Assembly: GCA_024180945.1 (NCBI GenBank)
Contig: JAKSGN010000005.1
Coordinates: 186,001 to 250,000, forward strand
Length of the DNA: 64,000 bases
Source of the DNA: Macrophomina tecta
Taxonomy: Eukaryota; Ascomycota; Dothideomycetes; Botryosphaeriales; Botryosphaeriaceae
Direction of reading: 5' to 3'
Part shown: positions 30,421-42,133 of the stretch, piece after piece
Layout: each line of letters opens with the position of its first letter
Position numbering within the stretch: the first letter of the stretch is position 1
Position numbers and translations under genes: made by a program
The notes under the pieces: generated by a model
Databases searched by the model: none
What the model saw: only the letters and a program-made list of their open reading frames with translations
What the model was told of the DNA's origin: nothing

Positions 30421-30657
30421 GGTCCTGTCGCAGTTGCTGGCTCTTACGGGCGCGCGGGCGCCATGTCCGGGAGCGCAATTGGAGCAAGGGAGGGGGGAGA
30501 GGAGGAAGCGCGGGGTGCTGGCGGACGTCAAGGTGTTGGTTGGCGCAGCACGCAACGGCGGCCGACCAGCGCGTCAGCGGCCGCGTCTTGGCGCCTTCTG
30601 CGCCGGCATCAGAGCTCGTCCCTCTGCACCATCGCACCCAACGACCCGCCGGCCATC
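30421..30657. promoter_or_regulatory. Shared promoter, ATM1 / AIM24
   Basis: Only 237 bp separate the two divergent start codons, and both products go to mitochondria. A shared regulatory region is likely. No TATA element is evident. Confidence 0.5.
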
Positions 30658-31958
30658 ATGCGCGCCCTCTCCACGAGCGCCGCCCAGGCCTCTCGCGCAA
30701 TCTGCCGCTCCTGTCGCGCCCGCGCCGCGGCCCCGCTGGTGCGCCGCCAGCACATCCACATCAGCGAGGCGCCTTCCTCCTCCACGCCCAGCTTCGACCA
30801 GGACGTCTCCGCTGCCGCCAGCTCCACTCCCGGTACCGCGCCCTCTGCCGCGCTCAATTGCTCCCGTGCCGTGCTAATTGGATGGCAGACGCCCGCTTCG
30901 AGGTTCTCGGATCGCCGTACTCGCTGCTGTCCGTCTCGTTATCCGCCTCGCAGAACCTGTTCACGCGGCGGGGCACCCTCGTCGCCGTCAATGGCAAGGT
31001 CGAGAATGCCGTCTCGAGTCTCTCGCTCCTCGAGCCCTTCCGCCGCGCCCCGCTGGGCATCCCCTTCCTCTACCAGAAGCTCTCCTCCACGAGCCCCATT
31101 ACTGCCCTGATCTCCTCCAAGTCGTCTGTCACGACCTTCGCCGTGGTACATCTTGATGGACGTCTGGACTGGCTGGTTGCTCAGCGGCAGGCTTTGTTGG
31201 CATGGACTGGACACTCTCTGTCCGTGCGGCCGCGTGTAAACACGAAGATGGTAGGCTGAAACACCCCTCAGAGGTAGGACTCTGCTGATTGGTGAAGAGC
31301 TTGGCGCACTGGGGTAACTCCCACGTCACCGGCAGAGGTCTGCTGGCTCTGGCTGGCAAGGGCCAAATTTATCAGGTCCAATTGAAGGCTGGCGAGGAAT
31401 ACGTTGTACACCCAAGGTGGGCATTGCCTGAAGCAGTACTAGAAGCAGACGTGACTGACAAGAACTAGCAATGTTCTCGCATATACCATGACGGCCAACC
31501 CGCCGCTCCCCTACCGCTTCAAGTCCACTTCTCTCCGCTTTCAAATCCCCAGCCTGACCGGCCTCTTCCCCAACGTCAAGTTCTTTGAGGAGATGCGGAA
31601 AACGCAGGCATTCAAGACACTGGCTCAGTTCCTCTTCACATTGCGCACCTGGACAAGGAGGACGATATGGGGTGATAGGGTGAGTGTCTTCGCGCTCTCT
31701 ACCTCTTTCCAAATTATTGACAATATCGCCGCACAGCTATTCCTTCAATTCCGCGGTCCTTCCACCATCCTCATCCAATCGCGTGCCGGCCGTCTCTCTG
31801 ACTCCCTTACTACTCGTGACGTGAACGAGATCGCGGATACCCCAGCCGGTGCCGTGCAGGACGCTATTACCCTGGATATGCGGAAAGAGAGCGGGCACGG
31901 CTCCACTACTTCTTCTGCTGCAGGCTCGGAGGCTCAAGGAAAAAGTGACGTATGCTGA
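30658..31958 (+). CDS. AIM24: AIM24-like mitochondrial inner-membrane biogenesis protein
   Basis: Five exons (30658-30832, 30889-31250, 31298-31416, 31469-31679, 31737-31958) give 362 residues. An Arg/Ala-rich presequence ([18 protein letters not shown]) is followed by the AIM24 domain: [19 protein letters not shown], a second segment [13 protein letters not shown], then [19 protein letters not shown] and [17 protein letters not shown]. In yeast, Aim24 supports the MICOS complex that shapes cristae. One oddity is at the end: the frame used here stops at 31958, but the next frame reads [17 protein letters not shown] to a TAA at 31996-31998, which looks like a real C-terminus. A small frameshift or an unnoticed splice near 31860-31930 could join them. 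Confidence 0.85.
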
Positions 31959-33484
31959 GGTGGGCGCAGATGGGAAGGTCAAGTTCGGTGAGCAATAAGG
32001 CATACTGGGCGTGGAAAAGCTCGCATGGCGCTGGAGAAAAGCAGCAGGTTCATTTTGTATAATAACGTCGGTATACGGATCGCTCCCTCAACAGACAACT
32101 GAAGAGAGTCGATCATCTGAAGCGCCATGAACTCAGCCACGTCCGTGATCAAGCAGCTAACCACCTGGTCACATATAACCGACTAGTATAATTGGCCCAA
32201 TTCGTACCATCTCAGCGATTAGAAGCACGTTCCACAGGCAAAGGCAAAGATGATACGGAAATCATCAACGCCCACCGCCAGCGTCCCGCCCAATCCTCAA
32301 GCATACCAATCCCACAGGAAAAAGCCAGCTAGATGGTGAGGTCCATACAAATGAGCAGAGCTTCTCCAATCCCAGTCACTCCGCCAGCACTTCAATTACG
32401 TTCAGTGATTCATAGCCTTCTATCCCGACGCGGCACCCATCATGGTGTGCTTCGGCCTCGCCGAACTGCGGTATCTTGACTGGATCTAATTGATCATCGG
32501 CCCAGAAGTTGAATTACCCCTGCCTACCTTCCGGAATATAGACGAATCCCCTCAATTGCTGCGATTTATTGATCTGTCAATTCAAGCCACCGGCGAGCTC
32601 CCTCACGCCGCACTGCAAGATACCATTGCCGGACGAGTCCCTTGAACTTTTGTTCGTACTTGTGCTCCACAGCAAAACACGCAGTCAAGAGGCTACGGAT
32701 CTTCGTGTAGATCCAGATACCGAACAGGGATAAAAGACAGACCGCCTTACTGCCGTATCACCGCGAGCGTCTGACCCTCCTGTAAAACAGTGCCTTCAGT
32801 CATCTCGCATAGGAGACTTCTGCAATCCATCACTCCACACTGAGAACTACTGTCTGCACCTATCCGACAAATACCTTTCAGCAGTAAAATCTCTTATATT
32901 CTAGCTTCTCCACCTTCCTCGGCCTTGACTTTCCCATGCGGCAGGCACTGAGTATGTCCGGGCCTGCTTATGCCTCTGCCATCATGGTTTATAATATATC
33001 TATTAGTTTAACACCAAAGCCTCACCTCGCTAATCGATTCCAACTTTCAAAGTTTCAATTCTAGACTAGATATACTAGCTATACTAGAGATTTGAAAGAA
33101 ATTAAATTACCGTGCAAAACGAGTATATGAATAAAATATGGAAAGAGATGTAAATTACTTAAACATTTACTTGCGCCCTCTATGACTTCAATCTCTCTAA
33201 ATTACTTTTTACATTCTTTAACATGTACTACACTATAGCGTAGATTTAATTATTTCTTTTATTTTTTTTAATCGTATCTTTCTTAAACCAACGAACTCGT
33301 TAGGGGGTTTTTCTTCTTCTCAAATAGGACCGCCCTAGTAGTTCTTAATAAGGATGTAAAAGCAGCCAATTAATCAATTATCACAGCCTCAGTTGGGTTG
33401 AATATTTTCTTCCTATTAAGGAAATCGCACTGTCACAAGCGTTTATTATAGAAGTAGCATTCCGCAAACGAAGACATAGCATAA
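31959..33484. other. Gene-free gap, AT-rich on the right
   Basis: No gene supported. The stretch of about 32960-33480 is markedly AT-rich with many short T and A runs, in contrast to the genes on both sides, and could be an old repeat altered by RIP. Confidence 0.5.
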
Positions 33485-36400
33485 CTAGGACAGCGGAATC
33501 TTGAGTGGATCCAGCTCCATAAACGTAACACGGCCTGAAGAATGACCGAAGACTAGAAGATTATCCCGAGCAATTGAACAAGTTGCTTGGAAGTCGTTTG
33601 GCAGCCAAAGAACATTGTGCACTCCCCAGTACACTCTGCCTGCCGACGCATGCAATGCCACGGATTGGCGAGACGCCCGCGACGTAGGTATAGGAGAACA
33701 TAGATAGTTGATATCCCAGCTGCCTTGGTCAGTCTCGAGGCATGACCCATCAGCAGAGAACCTCAGCCAATAGACAGATGCGTTTGTGAGAAATGTCTGG
33801 AAGTGGTGTTTCGTATCCGTCTCCCACAACCTGATCGTCTCATCCGTGGATGCAGTGGCAACCAGCTTACCATCTGGCGAGAATTCCAATGCGTTAACCG
33901 CTAAAAAATGGCCCTGAAGAGAAGTGAGTGACGCTCCCGTCTTTGCATCCCATAATCTGACCATGCAGTCGTCTGATGCAGTGGCAACAAGCTTGCTGTC
34001 CGGCGAGAACGCCAGTGCGTTAATCCTTAAGCAATGCCCCTTCAGAATAGTACATGAAGCTCCCGTCTTTGCATCCCATAATATAACTGTACAGTCCTCT
34101 GATGCAGTGGCAACTAGATTGCCATCCGGCGAGAACGTTACTATGTTCACCGGACGTGAATGGCCCTCGAATGCAGTTGATGCTCTTATTTCGGTATCCC
34201 AGAGCCTAAGCGTGCCATTAGAACATGCGGACGCAACCAGCTTACCATCCAGTGAGAATCCAACTGTGTTAACCCGACTTGAATGGCCCTCGAGAGCGCC
34301 GCGAAACGCTCCTGTTTCAGCGTCCCATAGTCTGACCGTCTTATCATCGGATGCAGACGCAACTAGCCTGCCACCCGGGGAGAATGCCACTGCGCTAAGC
34401 CAGTAGAAAGGGCCCTTGAGAGTGCTAAGCAATGCTCCCGTCTCCGCGTCCCACAGGCTGACCGTGCTGTTGTCTGAGGCAGAGGCGAGTAGCTTGCTAT
34501 CCGGTGACAACACCACTGCACTAAGACAGTGGAAAGGGCCGTCGAGCGTGCTGCGTAATTCGCCTAACTCTGTGTCCCACAGCCTGACCGTCTCGTCCGC
34601 TGATGCAGTGGCAACCAACTTGCCGTCTGGCGAAAATGCCACTGCATTAACAAAATATGAATGGCCCTCAAGAATACTACGTGCTATTCCCCTCGCTACG
34701 TCCCATAGCCTTGCCGTGCAGTCAGAAGATGCAGAGGCTATAAGCTTACCATCCGGCGAGAATGCCACTGCCCAGACCACACTTGAATGGCCATTAAGAA
34801 TGCTACGCGAAGCTCCCGTCTCCGTATCCCATACCCTGACGGTATCGTCAGAGGATGCGGAAGTAACCAGCTTACTATCCGGCGAGAATGCTACTGCGTT
34901 AACTCGGCTTGAATGGTCTTCTAGGGTGCCGCACGACACTCCCGTCTCCACGTCCCATAACCTGATCGTCTTATCGGAAGACGCAGACGCAACTAGCTTG
35001 CCGTCCGGCGAGAATGCCACCGAGTGCACCTCGTTCGAATGGGCATTGAGCGATAGAAGAGCGGGGCCCCAATTATCTTGCGTTTCCGGCTTTATAGAAA
35101 CCCATGCAGGTCCCGAGGGGTCGCAGTACTGACGTAATATGCTATGGCTAGGGCTGAACGCCAAGGCTGAGCAATACGTTTGTAGCGGCGCAGTCTCAAT
35201 GACAGAACGGTTTCGCAGTATGAACACTTGTGCATCGCTGAGAAACTCGCTCAATTGTGAGTTTCTGCCATGATTCTCCTACCAAAAAGTAAGACCAAGG
35301 CACCAAATTGCACGTGTGGTAAACTTACTGTGCTCCAATTCTTCAAATATTGAACCATCAGCAGCGCGTCAGACATCCAGCCTAGTAGACTAAGTGCCTC
35401 AAGCCAATGCACAAAGTGCCGTCGGAGAAAAGCATGGAGTCGTGCACTCACAACGTCGTTCACTGCACCCTGGTTGAGGTGGGCCACCCAATAGCGACAT
35501 GCGTACCGGACGTGGGGAGGAATTCCACGCTCTATCCGACGCCTGTATACTTCGCTGGCTAAAGACCCTGGGTGAACCAGGTTGCAGACGTCCTTCTTGA
35601 GATGTGTCGCTAGGGTGAGGATACAGTTTTCGGCCATGATGGCGTGCCCTTGTCGCTTGTCCACCGAGAAGGCGGAATCGGAGCACCGATGCTGGTCCAG
35701 GACGAAATCCCGGATAGAGTTATGATGCAATGTAATGGGCAAATCTACGCTCTCAGGAACGTCTGCTATCGACTGGAAGTTGCCAAAGGTGGCAACTGCC
35801 ACCTTCTCGGGCACGTGGAGCAATCTAGCCAATGCACCGGGGCTCAGAGCGTTGTAGAGCAGAAGCGACGGGCCGAATATTTCTCTGAACAGCTTAGCAG
35901 GATGCTCCCTTTCATGAGGGTCGGCATTTCCGAGAACGCTAAGCCGCAACAGCTGGATGTACATCCGGTCAAGCTCATCGCCGAGTGAATCTGACGACCT
36001 GATTCTCTGTAGCAAGAGCGCCAGCCGATTTTCTGGCGGCTGGATCTTGCAATTACGGACAAATCGGCAGACAGCCGCGGCGTATATAAACTGGTTGTTG
36101 GCTCTCTGGGACAAAACCTCGATGTCCTGCTGTGGTGGCCACTCCTGAGCAATTTCATGCTGCTGCCGGAAAACGTCCAGCTCGTGAGATTGATACCTGG
36201 ATATATCGCGGTGGGTAGAGGCGTCCTCAATATCGTGGAGAACAACGTCGGGGTGAGCCTCGTCCGGCGTGTTCCCGAAGCCGCGGTAAGTCTGAATCTC
36301 TCGTCTGCTTGTGAGGAAAACACGTAGCTGTATGCCGCGTGATTCCTTCAGGTCGGAGAGCAGGTTGAGGATCATTCGGATGTCATGCTGGCGATCACGA

Positions 36401-37418
36401 TCCGTTCCGCTCGTGCTGTCGCACTCGTCGAGAGCATCAACCACGAGAAAATACCTACACGCCGGCGCCGCATCGGGATGTGCATTACATAGGGGCCGAA
36501 CCACGAGATGTGCCCATTGATCTCGCGGACTGCGGTGGAGTGTTTCGGGATCCTCAGAGATCGCTGCGCTAATGTGCCTCTTAATAGAAATTATCGAGTT
36601 CGACAATTGTGCAGCAATGGTGCTTGCAAACCTTTCCATGTGGGAGAGATGGCCGCGGCCCCGTGAGAAGAAGAAGCTGGCTCCAAGGCGTCCCCGGGTT
36701 GCGAAATCGCTCGCAACCGTACGAGCGACCGTGGATTTTCCCGTGCCGGCCGTCCCTGTGAGCCAGAAGATACCTGCTCCCTGGGGATCCTCACTCCAGC
36801 GCTGAACCTTGCCGAGCAGCTCTACCCGGGTGCCCTGTAGACACCGAGGCTTTTGCCTCCCTAGCTCAGCGTCGAAGCGGGCGCCGTCTGCGATAGGGAG
36901 TTTCTCTATGGGTCTGTTCTGCTCCGCAAGCTCTGCTATCTCTCTGTATTTATGGTCAGTGAACGGAAATGGCGTAAAGGTTAGTATAATTACTTCTGAG
37001 CAATGTCCAAAGCCAGCAGGATCGCGTTCTTCTGCGCCTCCAACGACGCTATGAATATGGCCATATCCTTGCCCCGAAAAGGCCACGTCAGGCTCCGTAG
37101 CCCAGCTTTTCTCATCATGGTGCGTCCCATCCCGGGGTTCAGCTGGTCAACCAGCTTGGCCAGCTGTGGTTGGGATGCGGTGATGCTTGACATGAGCCTT
37201 GCAGTAGCGTCCGATGCCAAGAGAGAGGACGAGTTTCCAATCGCGATGCGTTCCACGCTGGCCATAACGCTGCGAAACGCTTTCGCTTCCTCCGAGAGCC
37301 TTTGGATCTCTTCCTGAGCACCCGTGGCGTCGGAGGCACAGGCATCACAGACGGCCGCTATCCTGTCAGCCAGCTGAGCAACAGCGATAACGCTCGCTGC
37401 GCTGCCGAGTGGTTGCAT
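33485..37418 (-). CDS. NLR-type STAND protein: helical N-domain, NACHT, ten WD40 repeats
   Basis: Three exons (37418-36994, 36943-35329, 35278-33485), two introns of 50 nt, giving 1277 residues without a break. Residues 1-140 (MQPLGSAASVIAVAQLADRI and onward) resemble the Helo-like N-terminal domain of fungal STAND proteins. The NACHT domain has Walker A GTAGTGKST at 205-213 and Walker B FLVVDALDECD near 306-316. The C-terminal third is a WD40 array. This is the layout of the HET-E/HNWD class, which controls non-self recognition and cell death in fungi: ligand binding by the WD40 part triggers NACHT oligomerisation and the N-domain acts as effector. A TATA-like TATAAGA lies about 145 bp upstream. 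No inducer gene is recognisable next to it. Confidence 0.9.
33794..35050 (-). repeat. Ten tandem WD40 repeats in the NLR gene
   Basis: Units of about 42 codons with the frame [23 protein letters not shown]. The most variable residues sit just after the His of GHSxxV (for example NE, SR, SV, YF, HC, YW, RP, LR) and around the SDxT turn, while the core is kept. A partly degenerate eleventh blade follows. Confidence 0.85.
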
Positions 37419-38993
37419 ACTAGAGCAGGAAGTGGACCAATGGAGGAGAAGATGGAGCGCCGCAGTACATAGAAAGGGCAAGAAGTCCGGGATGAAGTGC
37501 GGTGGGACGTCAACGGCAAGGCAAGAAGTTAGGGTAGAGTGCGGGTGGGGTTGGGGTATTCTTATAGGTTGAGCCGTGAACTTTAAGGCAATAGCCACAG
37601 TGGCGCGTATCGGAGCGGTGTTCCCAGCTCTGCTAGTGTACGCCAGGCATACCGCGCGCCCGTGCATCCAGCTCGGTCAAGAGTGTGGTCCGAGCCGCAT
37701 TGTCATTATGAGAGGATCATGTTCGTGCTACCGGTGGTCAAAAGATTCGCTGTGCATTTTGCCTTGTCAGCAGCCGCTTGACCTGCCCCGGTCTAGAAAA
37801 TATCCGTAGACGGAGTAGTCAGTGCAAGGATAGTCCGCCCTACTCGCGATCTGAATATGAACTCAGCTTGCAGTGAAGCCACTCTGCGCTAATTGAAGGC
37901 GTATTAGGCCCATGGGCTTTCCTGGGTGTGCTGAATAAGAAGCCAAGGGATCTTGCTTGCTGGGGCTAACGGGCCCGGCAAAAGAAAACAGCTGGAATGC
38001 TCCAAGGTACGGGATGGTGGGTCGACAGCGCCGGCACCCTTCTGGTTACCGACCTCACGGTATGCCTAGGGATAGCGCCGCATTCCCGGCGCCGTTGCTG
38101 CTAAGGTGATCCGTCGGAAGGACACTACCACTCTGGGATCTCGAAAACCCCAGGCGCTTTCGGTCTGGAGGGTCCGGGAGGAGTACGGAGTCTTGAGATG
38201 GGAGCAGCGCTTGCACGCAGAGAGAGCTCGCGAGCAGCGCCGTTAAACCAGAAAGGGGCGTCTTGATGTGAGCAACAGGACAGCCGGGCATGCAGAAAGA
38301 GATAGAGTTCATCTTCCAGTGGCGTGAGAGGGTTGAGATTCTCAGCCAGAGGTCCCGGCGTAGCTTGTGCCGTTCGCGCCGATGTCGAGGAGACGTTCGG
38401 TGGTCGGAATCGGACTTTCGGAGGAGCAAGGGCTCGTACAGGGTGAGCCTCTGGTTGGTCGGGGCGATATTCGGGCGGCCGTGCACGGCTGGCATAGTGC
38501 GGTGCCATACTGGGGTTTGCAGCTCATCTGTCAGTGCCGGGTTTTGCACCTTAAATGTCAGCAGACCGTTTTCCCGGGCAATGTCCCCCCGCGGGCCCCT
38601 CACAATATACGAGAACGCGTTCTGTCACCGATGTCATGTCCACCTACGGGTCTATTCACGCGCATCCTCGTCCCGGCCGACTTTCCTTGCTACTAAGCTT
38701 CCTTCTTATCAGAGTTAAGCCTCCTCCTCGCCATGGCTCCCTCCCGCCTCGTCCAGCGTCAAGTGACTATATCCCTTAACTGCCTCCTCGCCTCGTGGCA
38801 GCCAGCAGCCATTGTAGCTACTGCTAAGTGTACTAACCGCATCCCAAAGCCCAACACGCGCTCTATCGACAATGCAAGCGTCTATTTACAGAAGCATCTC
38901 TATCACTCTCTAGGATCACGCCGCGCTGGGCATACAACATGCAGTGCTCTACCACAGCCCTTCAGGCCTATTACACGTCCCGCAGCAAGGCCC
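37419..38993. other. Intergenic, no gene recognised
   Basis: Opposing frames at 38055-38720 overlap each other and have no motifs. A 88-codon frame at 38733-38999 has an ATG but no recognisable content. Confidence 0.4.
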
Positions 38994-40806
38994 CTATAGC
39001 AAGATATCGCGCCAAGTAATACTCGAGAACAAAGGCTCGTCAACCTCACAGACAGTGCCGGGCGCAGGCAGGGTGCCGTTGACGAGGTAGTCCTGGGCGA
39101 TCCTGACGGTGCAGAGGGAGGCCTGGGCAATCGAACCGTGCTGCACCGAGATCACAACCGTCAGCGCCGCTGCACGCAGAACAGGGGGCCGAGGGCCAGG
39201 GAGGCAAAACCACTTACGCCGAAGCCATTGTGCGTCAGGACGACGCTCCCCTCGAACCCCGCGCTGGCATTCACGGCCGACTTGAGCGGCGTCACCGGGT
39301 CGTGCGTGTTGCCGATCAGCAGCACGGGGTGGCGCGTCTTCGCGCGGAAGCCGGCCGTGTAGCGCTCCTTCGCCGGCGTCTGCCACTGCCCGCACAGCGC
39401 GACCTGGAACGCGCTCGAGTCGCCCGCCAGCCGGCTCAGCGCGCCCAGCTCCCGGAACGTCGGCAGCACCCGCGCGTCGAGGCCGTTGCGCGCCGGCGCG
39501 GGCGAGGCGAACACGTCCGCGCCCTTGTCGCTGCACGCGATGCCGGCCCGCGCGTCGTTGGCGGCGGCCGCGTAGACGGTGCTGCTGCCGGCCAGCGCCG
39601 CGACGGCGGGGAGGTTGCCGGTCAGCAGCGCGTCGAGGAGCGCTGCGAGCGCCGGGTACGACGCCGGGCTGTAGAGGGAGAGGAGGGTGAAGCCGCGGAC
39701 GGCGGTGTAGTCGAGGAGGCTGCCCGCCAGCGGCACCGGGCGGTACTTGAGCTGCTCCATGAGCTCGTACACGTCCCGCTCGAGGCTTGCGGCCGTGGCG
39801 TTGGGCCGGGCGAGGGCGCACTTGTCCGGCCCGGCGGCGACGCAGGCGGAGAGAAAGCCGGCGAAGGTCTTGTCCGTGTCGGTGTACATTTCAATGTCGC
39901 TGCGCCGCTTGTGGTCAGATGGAGCGCCGCATCATCGGGAGCGGGGCCTTACTATCCGCGGGTGTATTCGTGCGGGTTTTGGACTGCATCCAGGATCACG
40001 CGGTCCATTCTGTCGGGGAACATGGAGGCGACAGTGGCGCCCAATGAGGCGCCGTATGAGAATCCTTGCAGCTGTCGTTAGGCTCAGGATATCATATGGT
40101 AGGTCGTGGTCTACTCTTGCTCACCGATGTACCGAAGTAGCCCGTCTTCTCCCAGTCCGTCAACAACGCTCATCAAGTCTCTGGCGGTGAAGGCAGTCCC
40201 AATCAAGGCGCCAATGTCTTTGTTCGTTTCCTGGCAGATGTCTGCCATGTTTTTGGCGAGGCCCCAAAGCCTTCCAGGCGTGGTGTCGGATGCATTCGCA
40301 GCCAGCAACTGGGCCGTTATTTGCGAGACCGCCAACTGTGTTTCGTTCGTAGAACAGGAGTATGGCAGGGTGTTCCCAGTTCCTCTGTGCAGCATTGGAC
40401 GTCAGTATATGACAACTGTAGTCTGCCGGGAGCGGAGTCACCTTGGATCGAACGTGATGAGATCGTGGAAGCCACCGGTCATGGCTTGCAGTTGCTCAGC
40501 GATTGCGGCCAAATCCTCTCGTGCAGCCAGCCCAGGTCCACCGAAGTTTAGTAGAACACTCCCTTTTGACGGTGGCTTCGCAGCAGGAACTTTCAAAAGC
40601 TCGAGGGTGAGTGTCTCAGTCGAGTTTGGCGATGAATAGTCCAATGGCACGGAGAAGTTCGCGCATTCGATAGGCAAGGAACTGTTCAAGGTGCAAGACC
40701 CCCATAGGATTTGTTGGTCGCGAGCGCCAACATGGTCCAATGGCTGTGCCATGGCACCAATGGCACTGGCTTGGAGTAAATGGAGAAGGGTGGATTTAGT
40801 CGGCAT
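38994..40806 (-). CDS. Secreted TAP-like alpha/beta-hydrolase (S33-type peptidase)
   Basis: Five exons (40806-40442, 40384-40125, 40064-39953, 39899-39218, 39140-38994) with introns of 53 to 77 nt give 521 residues. A short hydrophobic start (MPTKSTLLHLLQASAIGAMA) looks like a signal peptide. The fold is marked by VLLNFGGPGLA (oxyanion region), the nucleophile elbow GFSYGAS directly after the second intron, the acid in IGNTHDPVTPL, and the catalytic His in FGHGSIAQ across the fourth intron. The last part fits the TAP-like C-terminal domain of tripeptidyl aminopeptidases from Streptomyces and their fungal relatives. It probably cleaves short peptides from the N-terminus outside the cell; exact specificity is unknown. 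Confidence 0.88.
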
Positions 40807-41526
40807 ATTTCGTGATAAGGCTTGTTTGTTTGAGGACCGGAATAGCAGGCCATTGGGGCATGCATCATTATTTATGTGCAGTAGAAGGTGCCTGTTAGCC
40901 GGTGAGATTGCATCATGGAAAGGCAGCTGGGTGAGAACAGACCCAGCTGTAGGATCTGAGGAGGCTTAGAGATGTTGTTCCCAAGAGTTACTGCAGATAC
41001 GCGTGAAGCGAAAGGGCACGTGCGAGAACACAGTTGTACGCGGACGGCCATTCAAGCGGACGATCCTCCGAATCTGGAGGGGCTCAGCGAGAAGGATGGG
41101 ATCAGCATACCGCCTCAATGGCAGTGCCTCTGCCCTTGACGTGCAGCAGGAGCATAGTCCAAGACAGGCACAGTAGCGCCACGAGCCCGCAGTCCATATC
41201 GCAGCTTCTACATGCCGAAAAATCATACGTGCATCGGCCGCTGTGAGCCGTGCACAGTTGGGTCGATTTGGCTCGGCTAAGGGTGGCAGCCAGGCCCGCT
41301 AGTTCTTACTTGCGGATACGCGTATTCATGCACCCGTATCCGAATGTCAGCATAGAGACCACGAGTGCCAACTGCTGTTCAAATGACGGTGTATGAATCA
41401 TACTGCGATCAATATCTACGAGTGGCTGCTTGTATCACGAAGCACAATGGGGTAAAGGAATACAGCGAGAGTTAAAGCGTCTCGGAATCCTTTAACAGAA
41501 AATGTAGAGTAATCCGGGATACCCAA
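40807..41526. other. Intergenic, no gene recognised
   Basis: Short frames only; the left end is the promoter side of the TAP-like gene. Confidence 0.4.
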
Positions 41527-41847
41527 TTAGGCAATTCGCGAGGCCCTCGCAGCTTCGCTATCCTGCTGCTCTACAAAGTAGTCCTTATATCCTTTTAAGT
41601 CTCTCCAATCTTCAACCTGATTCCTTATTCTGTCGGTTTGGGAAGCTGCTAAGTCGACACGACGAGAAATCACAAGGGGCCGAACATCGTTGCAGGTCCG
41701 GAAAGTAGGATACGGCACAGCTGTGCCATTACATTTGTACACTGAGCTAGTGATATTGGCGTTCGCCGGAAAAGGATATGCAACACCTCTAGCTGTGTGG
41801 AAGTGTTGTCTTAAGTATTTTAGCCGGTGCTGCTCGTTAAAAGACAT
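41527..41847 (-). CDS. Hypothetical protein, 106 residues
   Basis: A single open frame with an ATG, in AT-richer DNA with no neighbours close by. It has no signal peptide and no motif I recognise. It is mildly basic, with a charged C-terminal half (DWRDLKGYKDYF). It may be an exon of a larger gene, an old repeat fragment, or not a gene. Confidence 0.25.
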   Translation of the reverse strand: MSFNEQHRLKYLRQHFHTARGVAYPFPANANITSSVYKCNGTAVPYPTFRTCNDVRPLVISRRVDLAASQTDRIRNQVEDWRDLKGYKDYFVEQQDSEAARASRIA

Positions 41848-42133
41848 GCATAAGGGTTAATAGCTACTTTCTACTCCACTATCAGGATTGCTGCCTCGTG
41901 ATCCTTGGTTTTGGTTTCCACTAACATAGATCTTTTAGGCTTGATTAAAGAGTATTAAACAACGCTTTTCGATGAGGATAGGCTTGAGATGACTTATGCA
42001 AATATCATTAAAAAAAAAAAAAAAAAAGGCGGGGCAAGTGGACCGTCTTTGGCACTCAAATCTCCACGGGGACAGCCGCAGCAAGTATTGCGACGTGAAA
42101 ATGCTTTATCGAGAAGCTTTCGCATCGACACAC
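41848..42133. other. Intergenic with an A tract
   Basis: Contains an uninterrupted A run of 18 at 42010-42027; otherwise nothing. Confidence 0.5.
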
